A stretch of DNA of 64,000 bases from Denitromonas ohlonensis (GTDB taxonomy: Bacteria > Pseudomonadota > Gammaproteobacteria > Burkholderiales > Rhodocyclaceae), in contig NZ_VMNI01000012.1 in the NCBI RefSeq assembly GCF_007625205.1, forward strand, positions 62,001 to 126,000, given 5' to 3'. This document shows, piece by piece, positions 7,763 through 16,851 of this stretch. The stretch's first letter is position 1, and each line of letters opens with the position of its first letter. The notes beneath the pieces are model-generated. The model was given only the letters and a program-made list of their open reading frames with translations. It searched no databases and was not told the DNA's origin. Position numbers and translations under genes: made by a program.

Positions 7763-8951
7763 GCGTGGCCTCCTCCTCCCGCAACCAGCGGATCATGTGG
7801 GGATACGGGGCGATGCCCAGCGCCTCGGCATGTGACGGATCGGCGCTCAGCCCGATCCACTGCAGCATCGGCAGCGCAATGAAGGTGCCCGCCGAGTAGG
7901 TATCGATCAACCACTGCGCGTCGCCCTTGTAGCCGTCGGCATGAAACACCACCTCGGGCGATAGCGCCAGGTGGGTCAGCGCCGCCCACGACCAGGCGAT
8001 AGCCATCATCTCCTGCGCGGGATCATTCGACACCTCGGCGCCCTGTTGGCAGCGCTGGTCGGGCGGCAACACCGCCAGATGGCCGGCCTCGTGCAACAGA
8101 TCGCCGGGATGCTGCAGGCGCGACGGATCGACCCGCAGCCCCCCGGCCTCGATCTCGATCCCCGGCAGGAAGCTTTTCCCGGGCAGATCCGCCGTGCTGA
8201 CACGCACGCCGATACGGCGCAAGAAATCCAGAATCCGTGGCGTGATGTCGTCGGGCTCGTGTGACACCCTCGGCCAGCCCGCCATCGGCTCGGACACCGC
8301 CGGCGCGTGTGCGCTCTGGGCCGCCGCCGGTGCCGGCTCGGCCGCCTGGAGCTGCGCCTCCAGCCAGTCATTCAGGTGGCAATCGACCACCAGATGCACC
8401 CGCGCCGCCGCCCCGTCGTTGCGCACCGCGTGCGGCTCGCTGGCGTCGATGTACCACAGCTCGCCGGGGCGCATGACGACCCGCGCGCCAGCCACCCGGA
8501 AGTCCACTGCCGCATTGGTGACAATGGGCAGATGCAGTCGCACCTCGCCAAAGGCATGGCCCAGATCGTGATCGCGATGCTCGGCAATGCGCGCGCCCGG
8601 CGCCAGTCGCAGCAAGCGCACCGCGCTGACCTCACACGCCAGTGCGTCGACCACCGCCTTGAAGTGCGGACAGCGGGCCAGCACCGGCAGGTCGGCGAAA
8701 TCGTTCAGGCCGGGGGCGTTATGCAATACCTCGACCGCATGTCTGGCGCCCGCTGGCGCACGCAGCGCCAGGCCGCTCCAGTCGCCGTGGTAAAGATCGG
8801 TATTGAAATGCGGGGTCCAGGGGCTGGCTTGCAGGCGGGCGAGATCCCGTGCGAGGCCTTCGGGCGCAAACTGCAGGCCCAGGCGCAAGGCAGGCCGCAG
8901 CGGCGGCCGCTTGCGTGCGGGCGCTTCCTGTGATGGCGTCGGATCTCGCAT
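7743..8951 (-). CDS. Aspartyl/asparaginyl beta-hydroxylase domain fused to a HEAGH-motif domain
   Basis: A 402-residue two-domain protein. Residues about 15-200 form an AspH-type 2-oxoglutarate/Fe(II) double-stranded beta helix, with candidate iron ligands in IAEHRDHDLGH and SEPHAVRNDG. A Pro/Ala linker (about 200-220) joins a second domain with LLHEAGHLAV: His287, Glu288 and His291 form a gluzincin-like HExxH, with a possible third ligand at Glu314 (DPAQEMMAIAWSW). Hydroxylase function is known for the first domain family; protease activity of the second is inference. The start at 8951 is preferred over 8957 because GGGAG is correctly spaced from it. Confidence 0.8.
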   Translation of the reverse strand: MRDPTPSQEAPARKRPPLRPALRLGLQFAPEGLARDLARLQASPWTPHFNTDLYHGDWSGLALRAPAGARHAVEVLHNAPGLNDFADLPVLARCPHFKAVVDALACEVSAVRLLRLAPGARIAEHRDHDLGHAFGEVRLHLPIVTNAAVDFRVAGARVVMRPGELWYIDASEPHAVRNDGAAARVHLVVDCHLNDWLEAQLQAAEPAPAAAQSAHAPAVSEPMAGWPRVSHEPDDITPRILDFLRRIGVRVSTADLPGKSFLPGIEIEAGGLRVDPSRLQHPGDLLHEAGHLAVLPPDQRCQQGAEVSNDPAQEMMAIAWSWAALTHLALSPEVVFHADGYKGDAQWLIDTYSAGTFIALPMLQWIGLSADPSHAEALGIAPYPHMIRWLREEEATHDAIEH

Positions 8952-9102
8952 GGGCATACTCCCAGTCGCGGGCCGGGCAGCGTCGCAGGCACGGCCGGCG
9001 GGTCAGCGACGAAACCAGTTTAGCGTAAGCTGTCGTCATCGCAAGGCCAGCCGGCGCCAACACCGACATCGGCGCCGACAATCCACCGCACAGGAGACGC
9101 GC

Positions 9103-9396
9103 ATGCCCACCGCGATCACACTCGCGCTATTCACCCCCCTGATCGGACAGCCGTTCGCGCTGGACGGCCCCCACGCCACGGCCAGCCTTGCGTTGGTCGA
9201 AGCCGCCGCGCTACCGACCCAGCCGGGCGCGCCGCGCGCCGACCCGTTTTCGCTGGTTTTTCGGGCGGCCCGCGAACTCGGGCTGACGCAAGGCCTGGTG
9301 CGACTCACGCATGCCCGCGTCGGCACACTTGAGCTGTTTCTCGTGCCGGTCGGTCAGGACGAACAGGGCCAACACTTCCAGGCGCTGTTCACCTAG
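9103..9396 (+). CDS. Small DUF6916-like protein
   Basis: A 97-residue soluble protein without a signal peptide (LALFTPLIGQPFALDG...RADPFSLVFRAARELGLTQGLVRLTHARVGTLELFLVPVGQD). It shares its overall pattern with the Tat-exported protein at 6285-6683, and both lie near the tail-collar genes. The ending LELFLVPVGQDEQGQHFQALFT is the strongest family-like block. The start follows AGGAGACGC. Function unknown; the family name is from memory and should be read as tentative. Confidence 0.7.
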   Translation: MPTAITLALFTPLIGQPFALDGPHATASLALVEAAALPTQPGAPRADPFSLVFRAARELGLTQGLVRLTHARVGTLELFLVPVGQDEQGQHFQALFT

Positions 9397-9412
9397 TGAC
9401 CTCAGCCGCGGA

Positions 9413-10429
9413 TCACACGCGCAACAGCACGACCTTCAAGGGCGGATTGCCATCCGGGCTCGGGAAATCGGATTCCGGTTCGATCCATTCCACCGCATGC
9501 ACCGGTCGGCCGATCTTTTTCGCGCTGCGCTGGAGTTGGTCCACCCAGTCCTCACGCGCCACCTGCGCCACGTTATTGCAGCAGATCAGCGTGCCGCCCT
9601 CGGCGGTGGTGCGCAGCGCCAGATTGAACAGCGCGGAGTAGTCGTTGACCAGGTCCACCACGCCGAACAGGCTCTTGGCGTAGCGCGGCGGGTCCAGAAA
9701 CACCAGATCAAACTGGCGCCCCTCCAGCGGCGGGAAGGGCGGCATGCGCTTGCCCCGCACGACTTTGGACTGCCCCTGCCCCGCCAGCTGACGCAGCGCC
9801 GGGAACACATCGCTCTTCACGAAACGCACCCGGATCGGCAGATCATTCAGGCGGGCATTGTCTTTGCCCACGGCGAGGCTGGAGGCGGAAAAATCCACAT
9901 TCACCACATGCTTCGCACCGGCCTTGGCCGCGGCCACGCCAACACCGCAAGTGTAGGCAAACAGGTTGAGCACGGACTTGTCCGCGGCCTCGGCCATGAC
10001 CCGCCGCCGCGCCGCGCGCAGATCGAGAAACAGCCAGGGGTCCTGCCCCTCGTGGCGGCCCTGAAAGCGGTACTTGACGCCCAACTCGGAGAACTCGCGC
10101 GGCAAGGCCGCGGCTTCGGACTGCGCGGCATTCAGTTCATTTGACACCCGTGAATTGCCCGCGCTGCGGTCGTTCCAGATCACCGGCAGGCCGGGGTAGG
10201 CCTTGGCATAGAACGTTTCAATGGCTGCCAGATCGTCTGCGCTCAGCGCCTGATGAAAGGTCTGCACCAGCAGGGCGTCTCCGTAACGGTCTACCGTCAG
10301 CCCGGGCGCGCCCTCGGCGCTGCCATGAAACACCCGGTAGGCCTCCGTACCCTCTTCTGCCAAACGTTCGAAAAGCGGCGCACGCGCCGACAAGGCGGTC
10401 GCGAGTTGATCAGTCAGGGGGGAGGTCAT
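9413..10429 (-). CDS. Class I SAM-dependent rRNA methyltransferase (RlmI-like)
   Basis: A 338-residue methyltransferase of the Methyltrans_SAM family, related to RlmI and RlmK, which methylate 23S rRNA. The SAM-binding motif is SVLNLFAYTCGVGVAAAKAG (about 150-170), followed by an acidic NVDFS. The catalytic-loop motif is LDPPRYAKS. The N-terminal region (YRVFHGSAEGAPGLTVDRYGDALLVQ) resembles the linker of RlmI, but a clear PUA domain is not seen. The precise target nucleotide cannot be inferred. Convergent with 9103-9396. Confidence 0.85.
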   Translation of the reverse strand: MTSPLTDQLATALSARAPLFERLAEEGTEAYRVFHGSAEGAPGLTVDRYGDALLVQTFHQALSADDLAAIETFYAKAYPGLPVIWNDRSAGNSRVSNELNAAQSEAAALPREFSELGVKYRFQGRHEGQDPWLFLDLRAARRRVMAEAADKSVLNLFAYTCGVGVAAAKAGAKHVVNVDFSASSLAVGKDNARLNDLPIRVRFVKSDVFPALRQLAGQGQSKVVRGKRMPPFPPLEGRQFDLVFLDPPRYAKSLFGVVDLVNDYSALFNLALRTTAEGGTLICCNNVAQVAREDWVDQLQRSAKKIGRPVHAVEWIEPESDFPSPDGNPPLKVVLLRV

Positions 10430-10589
10430 GGCGGGCGCCGGAAGCAGGAAAGACGACCATCATAGCGCCTTGCACGTGACCGCCCGAAGGAATCGATCGC
10501 GTTGGCCGCCTCAGCGCTGCGACCGATACGCAACGAGGGCGGCTCGCGGGCGGCGGAGGCCCGCCGCCACCGCGACCACCTCTCGCCGC

Positions 10590-11591
10590 CTAGTGTCCAC
10601 TCAAGCGCTTGCCAAAGGAAATGGCATAGGTGGGCGAACGGAACAGCAGCACCGGGTCGTTTGTCGGCGCGATCCCATCAGACATCACCAGCGGATCAAA
10701 GTTGATTCCCTCGCAAGCCGCGCCTTTTTGCGGGGTCGCCGCATGGAGACTCAGCGTCCCCACGCTCACCTCCGGGCGCTCAGAGGGCCAGGCCAGCGTC
10801 GGGTCGTCTTCCGGATCGCCCGGGACGCCAACTGTGAGCATCATGTCCCAGCGCACCGGGCCACGCCGGGTCCGCTCGATCAATGCCTTCTCCAGGAAGT
10901 TCGCGCCTGCGGTCTTCAATTCGTCCGCTGACAGCGCTTGTTCGCCGTCCTGCGGCACAAAGCGCCAGCGAACGATCGTGGTCTCATCCTTGGTATTGAG
11001 GAACTTGAAGCTGTGAATGCCCCAGAACGCGGCATTGGCGTAACTGGTCGGCGGATTGTGGCTGGCCATGTACTCGCCGAGCGGGCGCGCGTCCGGGTGG
11101 CTGGCCTTGAAGTCGCGCAGTCGGTCCGGGTCGGGTTTGCCCGTGGCGGGATCCGGTTTCATCGCTCGCATCAGATCAAGAAAGGTCTGCGGATGCGCGG
11201 CGCCAAACACCGGTACATTCAACATCGTCATATGATGCAGCGATCCGTCCGGCAACTTGAACTCCAGCGCCATCCCGCGACCGCTCCGTGCAGTATCCGG
11301 CGCCGCCGGATTCCCTCCGGAAAGCGAGAGCCGCGCAACCACGGGCACCGCCGCACCGGAGAACAGCGCCGACCGCGTGTAGCGGGAGGCTGCCGGACGC
11401 CCGACGAATTCGCCCACGGCGCAACTACCTTTCGTGTGGTTGCGGCGCTCGCCCGGCACCGCGCCAAACACCGCCTCGATGGCGGAAATCACCTCGTCCG
11501 CCGACACCACATTGTCTGAGGCCAAGGCCGGTGTCGCTGCGGCGACCATCAGGCCGGTGAAGGTAAGAAGGTTTACGGTATGTCGTCGCAT
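10590..11591 (-). CDS. Exported catalase-related peroxidase (SrpA type)
   Basis: A 333-residue haem catalase-fold protein, shorter than true catalases. It has a Sec signal peptide (ending PALASD near residue 25), so it acts in the periplasm. The distal histidine is His52 in NHTKGSCAVGEF. The haem Tyr ligand is predicted at Tyr322 in the RxxxY motif RSPTYAISFG (Arg318, Tyr322). The block GRGMALEFKLPDG is typical. Such proteins have peroxidase rather than strong catalase activity. ATG 11591 is favoured by CAGGA upstream; the frame continues 33 codons further without a good ribosome site. The preceding gap 10430-10589 shows nothing. Confidence 0.88.
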   Translation of the reverse strand: MRRHTVNLLTFTGLMVAAATPALASDNVVSADEVISAIEAVFGAVPGERRNHTKGSCAVGEFVGRPAASRYTRSALFSGAAVPVVARLSLSGGNPAAPDTARSGRGMALEFKLPDGSLHHMTMLNVPVFGAAHPQTFLDLMRAMKPDPATGKPDPDRLRDFKASHPDARPLGEYMASHNPPTSYANAAFWGIHSFKFLNTKDETTIVRWRFVPQDGEQALSADELKTAGANFLEKALIERTRRGPVRWDMMLTVGVPGDPEDDPTLAWPSERPEVSVGTLSLHAATPQKGAACEGINFDPLVMSDGIAPTNDPVLLFRSPTYAISFGKRLSGH

Positions 11592-11834
11592 GCGAGAGTC
11601 CTGGTTGATCCGAGTGGGGGCCGCGCCGCCAAGGACGCGGGCAAGGCCAAAATGTGGCGTGCGTTGTGTGACAACGCCAACTCGGAGCAAACACCGGGCG
11701 GTGCGAATTTATTCCATCCAGGCGGCGTTGACGCGCAACGCAACGCCCGTCGCGACCGGCGAAGTGATCAGGGCGCGACCACCTCCAAACCGCTCGCCAT
11801 CGCCATCCGGACCGCCCCTGGAGACCGGCGCGCT

Positions 11835-12047
11835 TCACTTGCCGTCATCAGAGGGGTCCTTTACCGGCGTATCCACATCCAGCCCCCAATCGCCGTGCTC
11901 GTACCAGTCGTCGCCCAGCATCTCGGCCGGATGCAGCGTACGGCCCGCGCCGTTACCGCACATCAGCGCGTCGGCGGAGCAGTATTTGTCGCAGCCCCAG
12001 CAGATGCGCTCGGGACGCTTGGGATGGAGCGGGAATTTTTTGGCCAT
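11835..12047 (-). CDS. DUF3079 cysteine-rich small protein
   Basis: A 70-residue protein matching the DUF3079 pattern: MAKKFPLHPKRPERICWGCDKYC, then CGNGAGRTLHPAEMLGDDWY. The cysteines in CWGCDKYC plus the later CGNG look like a metal or Fe-S site. The start is put at the internal ATG 12047, where family similarity begins, not at the longer open frame (12080). Function is not known. The gap 11592-11834 between it and the peroxidase holds nothing recognisable. Confidence 0.85.
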   Translation of the reverse strand: MAKKFPLHPKRPERICWGCDKYCSADALMCGNGAGRTLHPAEMLGDDWYEHGDWGLDVDTPVKDPSDDGK

Positions 12048-12194
12048 GTCGCACACCTTCACGCCGCAGTCTCGCTGCACGGCGTACTCAGTCTCGCGAT
12101 GTAAAGTCGATCAATTTACTCTGGTATTACCACAAAGGCTTTGATTGCTATCAATGGGCGCGCCGTCGATGCCCCACGCCGCGCAGCCGCTACA

Positions 12195-12764
12195 ATGGCC
12201 CAGACTGCCCATCCCGCTCTCGCCATGCGCCCCAAGCCCCCACCCAACTACCTCGCCGGCTACCCCGCCCATCTGGTCACGCAAGTCACCGACCTGATCG
12301 CGGCCGACACGCTGGGCGAGGTCTTGCGCCGCAAATACCCGGACGCACATGCCGTACGCACCGACCGCGCGCTGTACGACTATGTGCTGGACGTCAAAAA
12401 CACCCATCTGCGCACGGCCGGGCCGCTGAGCAAGGTGGCCTACGACAGCAAGCTGCAGGTCATCGCGCATGCGCTGGGTACGCACACGGCGATATCCCGG
12501 GTGCAGGGGGGCAAGCTCAAGGCGAAGCGGGAGATCCGCGTGGCGACGGTGTTTCGGGACATGCCGCCGGCGTTTCTGGAAATGATCGTGGTGCACGAGC
12601 TGGCGCACATGAAAGAGCGCGAGCACGACAAGGCCTTCTACCAGCTGTGCCGGCACATGGCGCCGGCCTACCATCAGTGGGAGTTCGATCTGCGCGCCTA
12701 TCTGGCCTATCTGGCCGCGGGCGGCGCGCCGCTGTGGGCGGGCGCCGGCACAGCCGATGACTGA
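12195..12764 (+). CDS. YgjP-like zinc metallopeptidase-fold protein
   Basis: A protein of 189 residues (or 179 if ATG 12225 is used) of the YgjP/DUF45 family. It has the zinc motif HELAH at residues 134-138 and the third histidine His144 in EREHDKAFYQLCRHMAP, giving HExxHx5H. This is the standard arrangement for the family. The role is undefined; the related YgjP/UpfE proteins are thought to be metal-dependent hydrolases. The start is uncertain because the frame opens further upstream at 12141. Confidence 0.85.
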   Translation: MAQTAHPALAMRPKPPPNYLAGYPAHLVTQVTDLIAADTLGEVLRRKYPDAHAVRTDRALYDYVLDVKNTHLRTAGPLSKVAYDSKLQVIAHALGTHTAISRVQGGKLKAKREIRVATVFRDMPPAFLEMIVVHELAHMKEREHDKAFYQLCRHMAPAYHQWEFDLRAYLAYLAAGGAPLWAGAGTADD

Positions 12765-12785
12765 CTGGCGCGCCAACCCATCAAA

Positions 12786-13718
12786 TCAATACACCGGTGG
12801 CACGAACATCTCGTCCGGCACCGGATGCCGGATGTAGTTGCTGTTGTACACCCGCGCCGGCAGCTCGACCGCAGAATGCGGAATTTCCTGGTAGGGAATC
12901 TGGCTGAGCAGGTGGTGGATGCAGTTGAGCCGCGCGCGCTTCTTGCCGCCGGGCTGGATCACCCACCATGGCGCCTCGGGGATGTGCGTGCGCTCGAGCA
13001 TCACCTCCTTGGCAATGGTGTATTGCTCCCAGCGACGGCGCGACTCCATGTCCATGGGGCTGAGCTTCCACTGCTTGAGCGGGTCGTGGATGCGCATCTG
13101 GAAGCGGCGGTTCTGCTCGTCGTCGGTGACCGAGAACCAGTATTTGACGAGGATGATGCCCGAACGAATGATCATCTTTTCGAACTCGGGCACGTCGCGG
13201 AAAAAGGCTTCGTATTCGTCGTCCGAACAAAAGCCCATCACCCGCTCCACGCCGGCGCGGTTGTACCAGCTGCGGTCAAACAGCACGATCTCGCCGCCCG
13301 CCGGCAGATGATTCACATAACGCTGGAAATACCACTGGCTCTGCTCGCGCTCGCTCGGCGCGGGTAGCGCGGCGACCCGGCACACACGCGGGTTGAGGCG
13401 CTGGGTGATGCGCTTGATCGCGCCGCCCTTGCCGGCCGCGTCGCGCCCCTCGAACAGCACCACCAGCTTGAGTTTGTGGTGCACCACCCAGTCCTGCAGC
13501 TTGACCAGTTCGCCCTGTAGCCGGATCAGTTCCTGAAAATACAGCCGGCGATCCATGTCGCGTTCGGCGCTATCGGCGCCCCGCGTGTCGTGATCGAGCA
13601 AGGCCTCCATACGATAGTCGTCGAGTTCCATCTCCAGCTCTTCATCAAAGCTGTCGAGCAACTCGTCATGAAGATGGGGGTCACGGGCAATATCACGCGT
13701 GAAACTATCGGCACTCAT
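12786..13718 (-). CDS. ppk2: Polyphosphate kinase 2
   Basis: A 310-residue class I PPK2. It transfers phosphate between polyphosphate and (d)NDPs, mainly making GTP or ATP from polyP, in the cytosol. The Walker A loop is GRDAAGKGG (lysine 97), the Walker B/lid region is LFDRSWYNRAGVERVMGF, and the C-terminal conserved EAPWWVI is present. The start is ATG 13718 because GGAG sits nine bases upstream; an ATG three codons earlier lacks spacing. Convergent with the YgjP-like gene, 21 bases apart. Confidence 0.94.
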   Translation of the reverse strand: MSADSFTRDIARDPHLHDELLDSFDEELEMELDDYRMEALLDHDTRGADSAERDMDRRLYFQELIRLQGELVKLQDWVVHHKLKLVVLFEGRDAAGKGGAIKRITQRLNPRVCRVAALPAPSEREQSQWYFQRYVNHLPAGGEIVLFDRSWYNRAGVERVMGFCSDDEYEAFFRDVPEFEKMIIRSGIILVKYWFSVTDDEQNRRFQMRIHDPLKQWKLSPMDMESRRRWEQYTIAKEVMLERTHIPEAPWWVIQPGGKKRARLNCIHHLLSQIPYQEIPHSAVELPARVYNSNYIRHPVPDEMFVPPVY

Positions 13719-13810
13719 CGAGCACATCTCCGGTCAGGGGATGGCTGAGATGATAACCGGATTAAGAAGTTCCGAAGATGACAGACGTGTGACTGCGACG
13801 GCGCACGGCG

Positions 13811-14308
13811 CTATCGCCGCAGCTTGCAGCGCTTGCCTTCGTACTCGTGGCGATGCAGGCCGTAGGCCTTGCCATTCCAGCGATGGACCGGAAAGCAGAA
13901 GCCCGGCCCGCCAATCTGGATGTCGGGCCAGCCATCCACGCCCCGGCTGGCGAGAAAGCCCGGCAGACCGACCGACGCGGTGATCTTCTGCCAGCCACCG
14001 CCGGCTTGCTGGCTGACGATCCAGAAGCCGCTGCCGGTCATGCCGTAACAGTAGGTACCGCCCTCGCTGATCACCGCTTCGGGCCGGCCGTCGCCGTTGA
14101 GATCGACAATCTGGTCGATTTGTCCGGGGCTGTAGCTGGGCGTGCCGGGGTCATCGCAGCCGCTGCGCCACTGACCTCCGCGCTGGGTGAAGCCGGCGGC
14201 CTTGAAGGCGGCGGCTTGCTCGGCCGCCGATAAACCCGTCGGTGCGCTGACCACCGCGCCCGCGCCGGCGAGCAGTGTCAGCATCATGAAAAAAACGGGT
14301 GTGCGCAT
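13811..14308 (-). CDS. Exported FG-GAP/VCBS-like single-repeat protein
   Basis: A 165-residue secreted protein with a signal peptide (MRTPVFFMMLTLLAGAGAVV). The body contains a calcium-binding style repeat DQIVDLNGDGRPEAVISEGG, followed by YCYGMTGSGFWIVSQQAGGGWQKI and a second WPDIQIGG segment, as in FG-GAP proteins of beta-propeller type, but only about two blades' worth. It may be a small periplasmic binding or scaffold protein. Function unknown. The start at 14308 is chosen because the signal peptide begins there. Confidence 0.7.
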   Translation of the reverse strand: MRTPVFFMMLTLLAGAGAVVSAPTGLSAAEQAAAFKAAGFTQRGGQWRSGCDDPGTPSYSPGQIDQIVDLNGDGRPEAVISEGGTYCYGMTGSGFWIVSQQAGGGWQKITASVGLPGFLASRGVDGWPDIQIGGPGFCFPVHRWNGKAYGLHRHEYEGKRCKLRR

Positions 14309-14395
14309 GATGAGCTCCGTCGGCATCCGGCCGGGGTTTCGATCCCAGCCTAGACGCCGCCGCACGCCGCTTCAACAGGCATTTTCGGCCCCCGC

Positions 14396-15841
14396 TCAAT
14401 CGGTCAGCGCACGCACCTTCACGGACTTGCCCTTGACCTTGCCGCGCCCCAACCGGCGCACCGCCTCGTCGGCAATCTCGCGCACCACGGCCACATAGGT
14501 GCTCTGATCGGTCACGGTGATCTTGCCGACCTGCTCGCGGGTAAAGCCGGCTTCGCCGGTGAGCGCGCCAAGCACATCGCCGGGACGGATCTTTTCCTTG
14601 CGCCCGCCGAGAATCTGCAGCGTCACCATCGGCGGCACCAGCGGCGCGTCGTTACCGCTTTGCAGCGAGCCCAGCGTATGCCACTCCGGCTCGGTATCCA
14701 TCTGCTGCCCCAGCGCACCGACCCGGCGCTTGTCGGCCGGGCTGCACAGGCTCAGCGCCCAGCCGTCTTCGTCACCACGACCGGTGCGGCCGATGCGGTG
14801 GATGTGCACCTCGGGGTCGGGCGTCACGTCCACATTGATCACCGCTTCGAGCCGCGCGATGTCCAGCCCGCGGGCGGCCACATCGGTCGCCACCAGCACC
14901 GAGCAACTGCGGTTGGCAAACTGGATCAGCACCTGGTCACGCTCGCGCTGATCCATGTCGCCATTGAGGGTGAGCGCATGAAAGCCCTGAGCCTGCAGCA
15001 CCTCGACCAGATCGCGGCACTGCTGCTTGGTGTTGCAGAAGGCCAGCGTGCTGACCGGCCGATAGTGCTTGAGCAGCACGCCCACGGCCTGCAGACGCTC
15101 GTCATGCTTGATCTCGTAGAAACGCTGGCGGATCTTGCTGTCGGCGTGCTGCTCGCGCAGCTTCACCTCCTGCGGATTGCGCTGGAAGCGGCTCGCCAGC
15201 GCGGCGATCGCCGGCGGATACGTGGCCGAAAACAGCAGCGTCTGGCGCTCGGCCGGGCAATGCTTGGCCACATACACGATGTCGTCATGAAAGCCCATGT
15301 CGAGCATGCGATCGGCCTCGTCCAGCACCAGCGTATTGAGCCCATCCAGAGTCAGACTGCCGCGCTCCAGGTGGTCCATGATCCGCCCCGGCGTGCCGAC
15401 CACCACATGCGCGCCATGCGCCAGCGAGTCGCGCTGCGGGCGCATCGTCGTGCCGCCGCACAGCGTCAGCACCTTGATGTTGTCTTCGGCGCGGGCCAGG
15501 CGGCGGATCTCCTGCGTGACCTGGTCGGCCAGCTCGCGCGTCGGGCACAGCACCATCGCCTGCACCGCAAACCAGCGCGGATTCAGCTTGGTCAGCAGCG
15601 GCAGCGCAAACGCGGCGGTCTTGCCGCTGCCGGTCTTGGCCTGGGCGATGATGTCATGCCCCGCCAGCGCCACCGGCAGGCTGGCTGCCTGGATCGGCGT
15701 CATGTTGAGATAGCCGAGCTGCACCAGCGTCGCCTGCAAGGCGGGCGACAAGGGCAGTTCGGTAAACGGGGTGGCGGGCGCGGCTGCCGGCGCGGCAAGC
15801 GGCTCGGCCGCGGTATCGGGGGTCGGGACAATATCGGTCAT
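14396..15841 (-). CDS. dbpA: ATP-dependent RNA helicase DbpA
   Basis: A 481-residue DEAD-box helicase acting in 50S ribosome assembly. Motifs in order: Q-motif region (TPIQAASLPVALAGHDIIAQ), Walker A AKTGSGKT, PTRELA, GG, TPGR, DEAD in VLDEADRMLDMGF, SAT in LLFSATYPP, and HRIGRTGRGDEDG. The C-terminal 75 residues (LQILGGRKEKIRPGDVLGAL...) form the DbpA-specific RNA-binding domain that recognises 23S hairpin 92. The N-terminus has an Ala/Pro-rich extension of about 22 residues. Gap 15842-16005 upstream shows no feature. Confidence 0.94.
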   Translation of the reverse strand: MTDIVPTPDTAAEPLAAPAAAPATPFTELPLSPALQATLVQLGYLNMTPIQAASLPVALAGHDIIAQAKTGSGKTAAFALPLLTKLNPRWFAVQAMVLCPTRELADQVTQEIRRLARAEDNIKVLTLCGGTTMRPQRDSLAHGAHVVVGTPGRIMDHLERGSLTLDGLNTLVLDEADRMLDMGFHDDIVYVAKHCPAERQTLLFSATYPPAIAALASRFQRNPQEVKLREQHADSKIRQRFYEIKHDERLQAVGVLLKHYRPVSTLAFCNTKQQCRDLVEVLQAQGFHALTLNGDMDQRERDQVLIQFANRSCSVLVATDVAARGLDIARLEAVINVDVTPDPEVHIHRIGRTGRGDEDGWALSLCSPADKRRVGALGQQMDTEPEWHTLGSLQSGNDAPLVPPMVTLQILGGRKEKIRPGDVLGALTGEAGFTREQVGKITVTDQSTYVAVVREIADEAVRRLGRGKVKGKSVKVRALTD

Positions 15842-16005
15842 GCCGAATTATCCCGCCTCGCGGGGACAACACCGAAAAAAACTTGTGCGCCGCGCCAGAC
15901 GGCGGGAGGCACGAACGAGCCGCCTGAAAAAAACGAGTGACTCAGTCCCGGCCGCGATGCGTCTGCGTACTACGCTGCGCGGCCTGAATCACGCCTTCCG
16001 ACGGC

Positions 16006-16503
16006 TTAGCGCGCCGCCTTGCGACGACGCGCGGCAGCCGCGTGGCGCCACTGACCGGCGCGTTTGGCGGCGGCTTCGGCGGCCTTGGTCTTGGGCATCA
16101 GCATGTTGCGGCCGGTGCCGGATTTCGACGCCCTGTGCGTCTTGATGGCCGCATGAATGGCCTCGACCGTCAGCACCACGGCCGGGTGGTCATCGGCTTG
16201 CGGATAACCGGCGAGATCCTCGCGAATGCTGTCGACCCGTTCGTCCGATATAGCCTTCTTGGGCAGGCCGACCACCATTTTCTCGCCCTCGGCGGTGAGC
16301 ACATAGCCCCCGTCAAGCTCGGCGATCAGACCATGCGTGGACAGGCGTCCGAAAGAATCAATCAGCTTGGGCGAGGGCGGAATCGCGCCTTCGAGGATCA
16401 GATCCAGCGCGGCGATCACACCAACCAGATCGGCCGCGCGGCGCTTGGACGCCATCAGCGTGGCCAGTAAAAGCGGGGCGTCCGCATCACGAAAAATGTG
16501 CAT
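16006..16503 (-). CDS. Hypothetical protein, winged-helix-like with basic tail
   Basis: A 165-residue protein I do not recognise. Residues about 1-85 are helical with a short turn YVLTAEGEKM, compatible with a winged helix (SFGRLSTHGLIAELDGGYVLTAEG). The C-terminal 35 residues are Ala/Lys/Arg rich (AKRAGQWRHAAAARRRKAAR), like a nucleic-acid-binding tail. No ribosome site is evident at the start. A DNA- or RNA-binding role is a guess. Confidence 0.6.
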   Translation of the reverse strand: MHIFRDADAPLLLATLMASKRRAADLVGVIAALDLILEGAIPPSPKLIDSFGRLSTHGLIAELDGGYVLTAEGEKMVVGLPKKAISDERVDSIREDLAGYPQADDHPAVVLTVEAIHAAIKTHRASKSGTGRNMLMPKTKAAEAAAKRAGQWRHAAAARRRKAAR

Positions 16504-16851
16504 CTGAAAAACCTTTGTTTGCGCGCAAGCGGCGCATTGAACATCGAAGCGCAGCGGCGCGCGGCATCAAAAACGCCGCGTTCGAACACCGTAAACCCCT
16601 CGGAAGACGCAGAGTGTAATGCTTTGCCGCGCAATTGCCTTGCCCCACAAGCGCTTGCAGGACCAACGGCGGCATCAACGCCCACCACCACACTGCCCAA
16701 CACACGGCTTGCCAGTACCCGCACCGGGTCTATGCTGACACTACGTCATCGCAGGCTCAGCACCGCTTCGCCGCGACGCAGCGCCTGTCTGCCCACTCGC
16801 ATCGGGCGCCACAGGTTCGAACCATCCCGCGCCCTGATTGAGAGGTGTCTC
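16504..16851. other. Intergenic gap, 348 bases, no gene seen
   Basis: Between two divergent genes. No open frame with a ribosome site, repeat, RNA fold or strong promoter was recognised. The only promoter-like trace is TCTATGCT near 16730, without a convincing -35 box. Confidence 0.5.
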
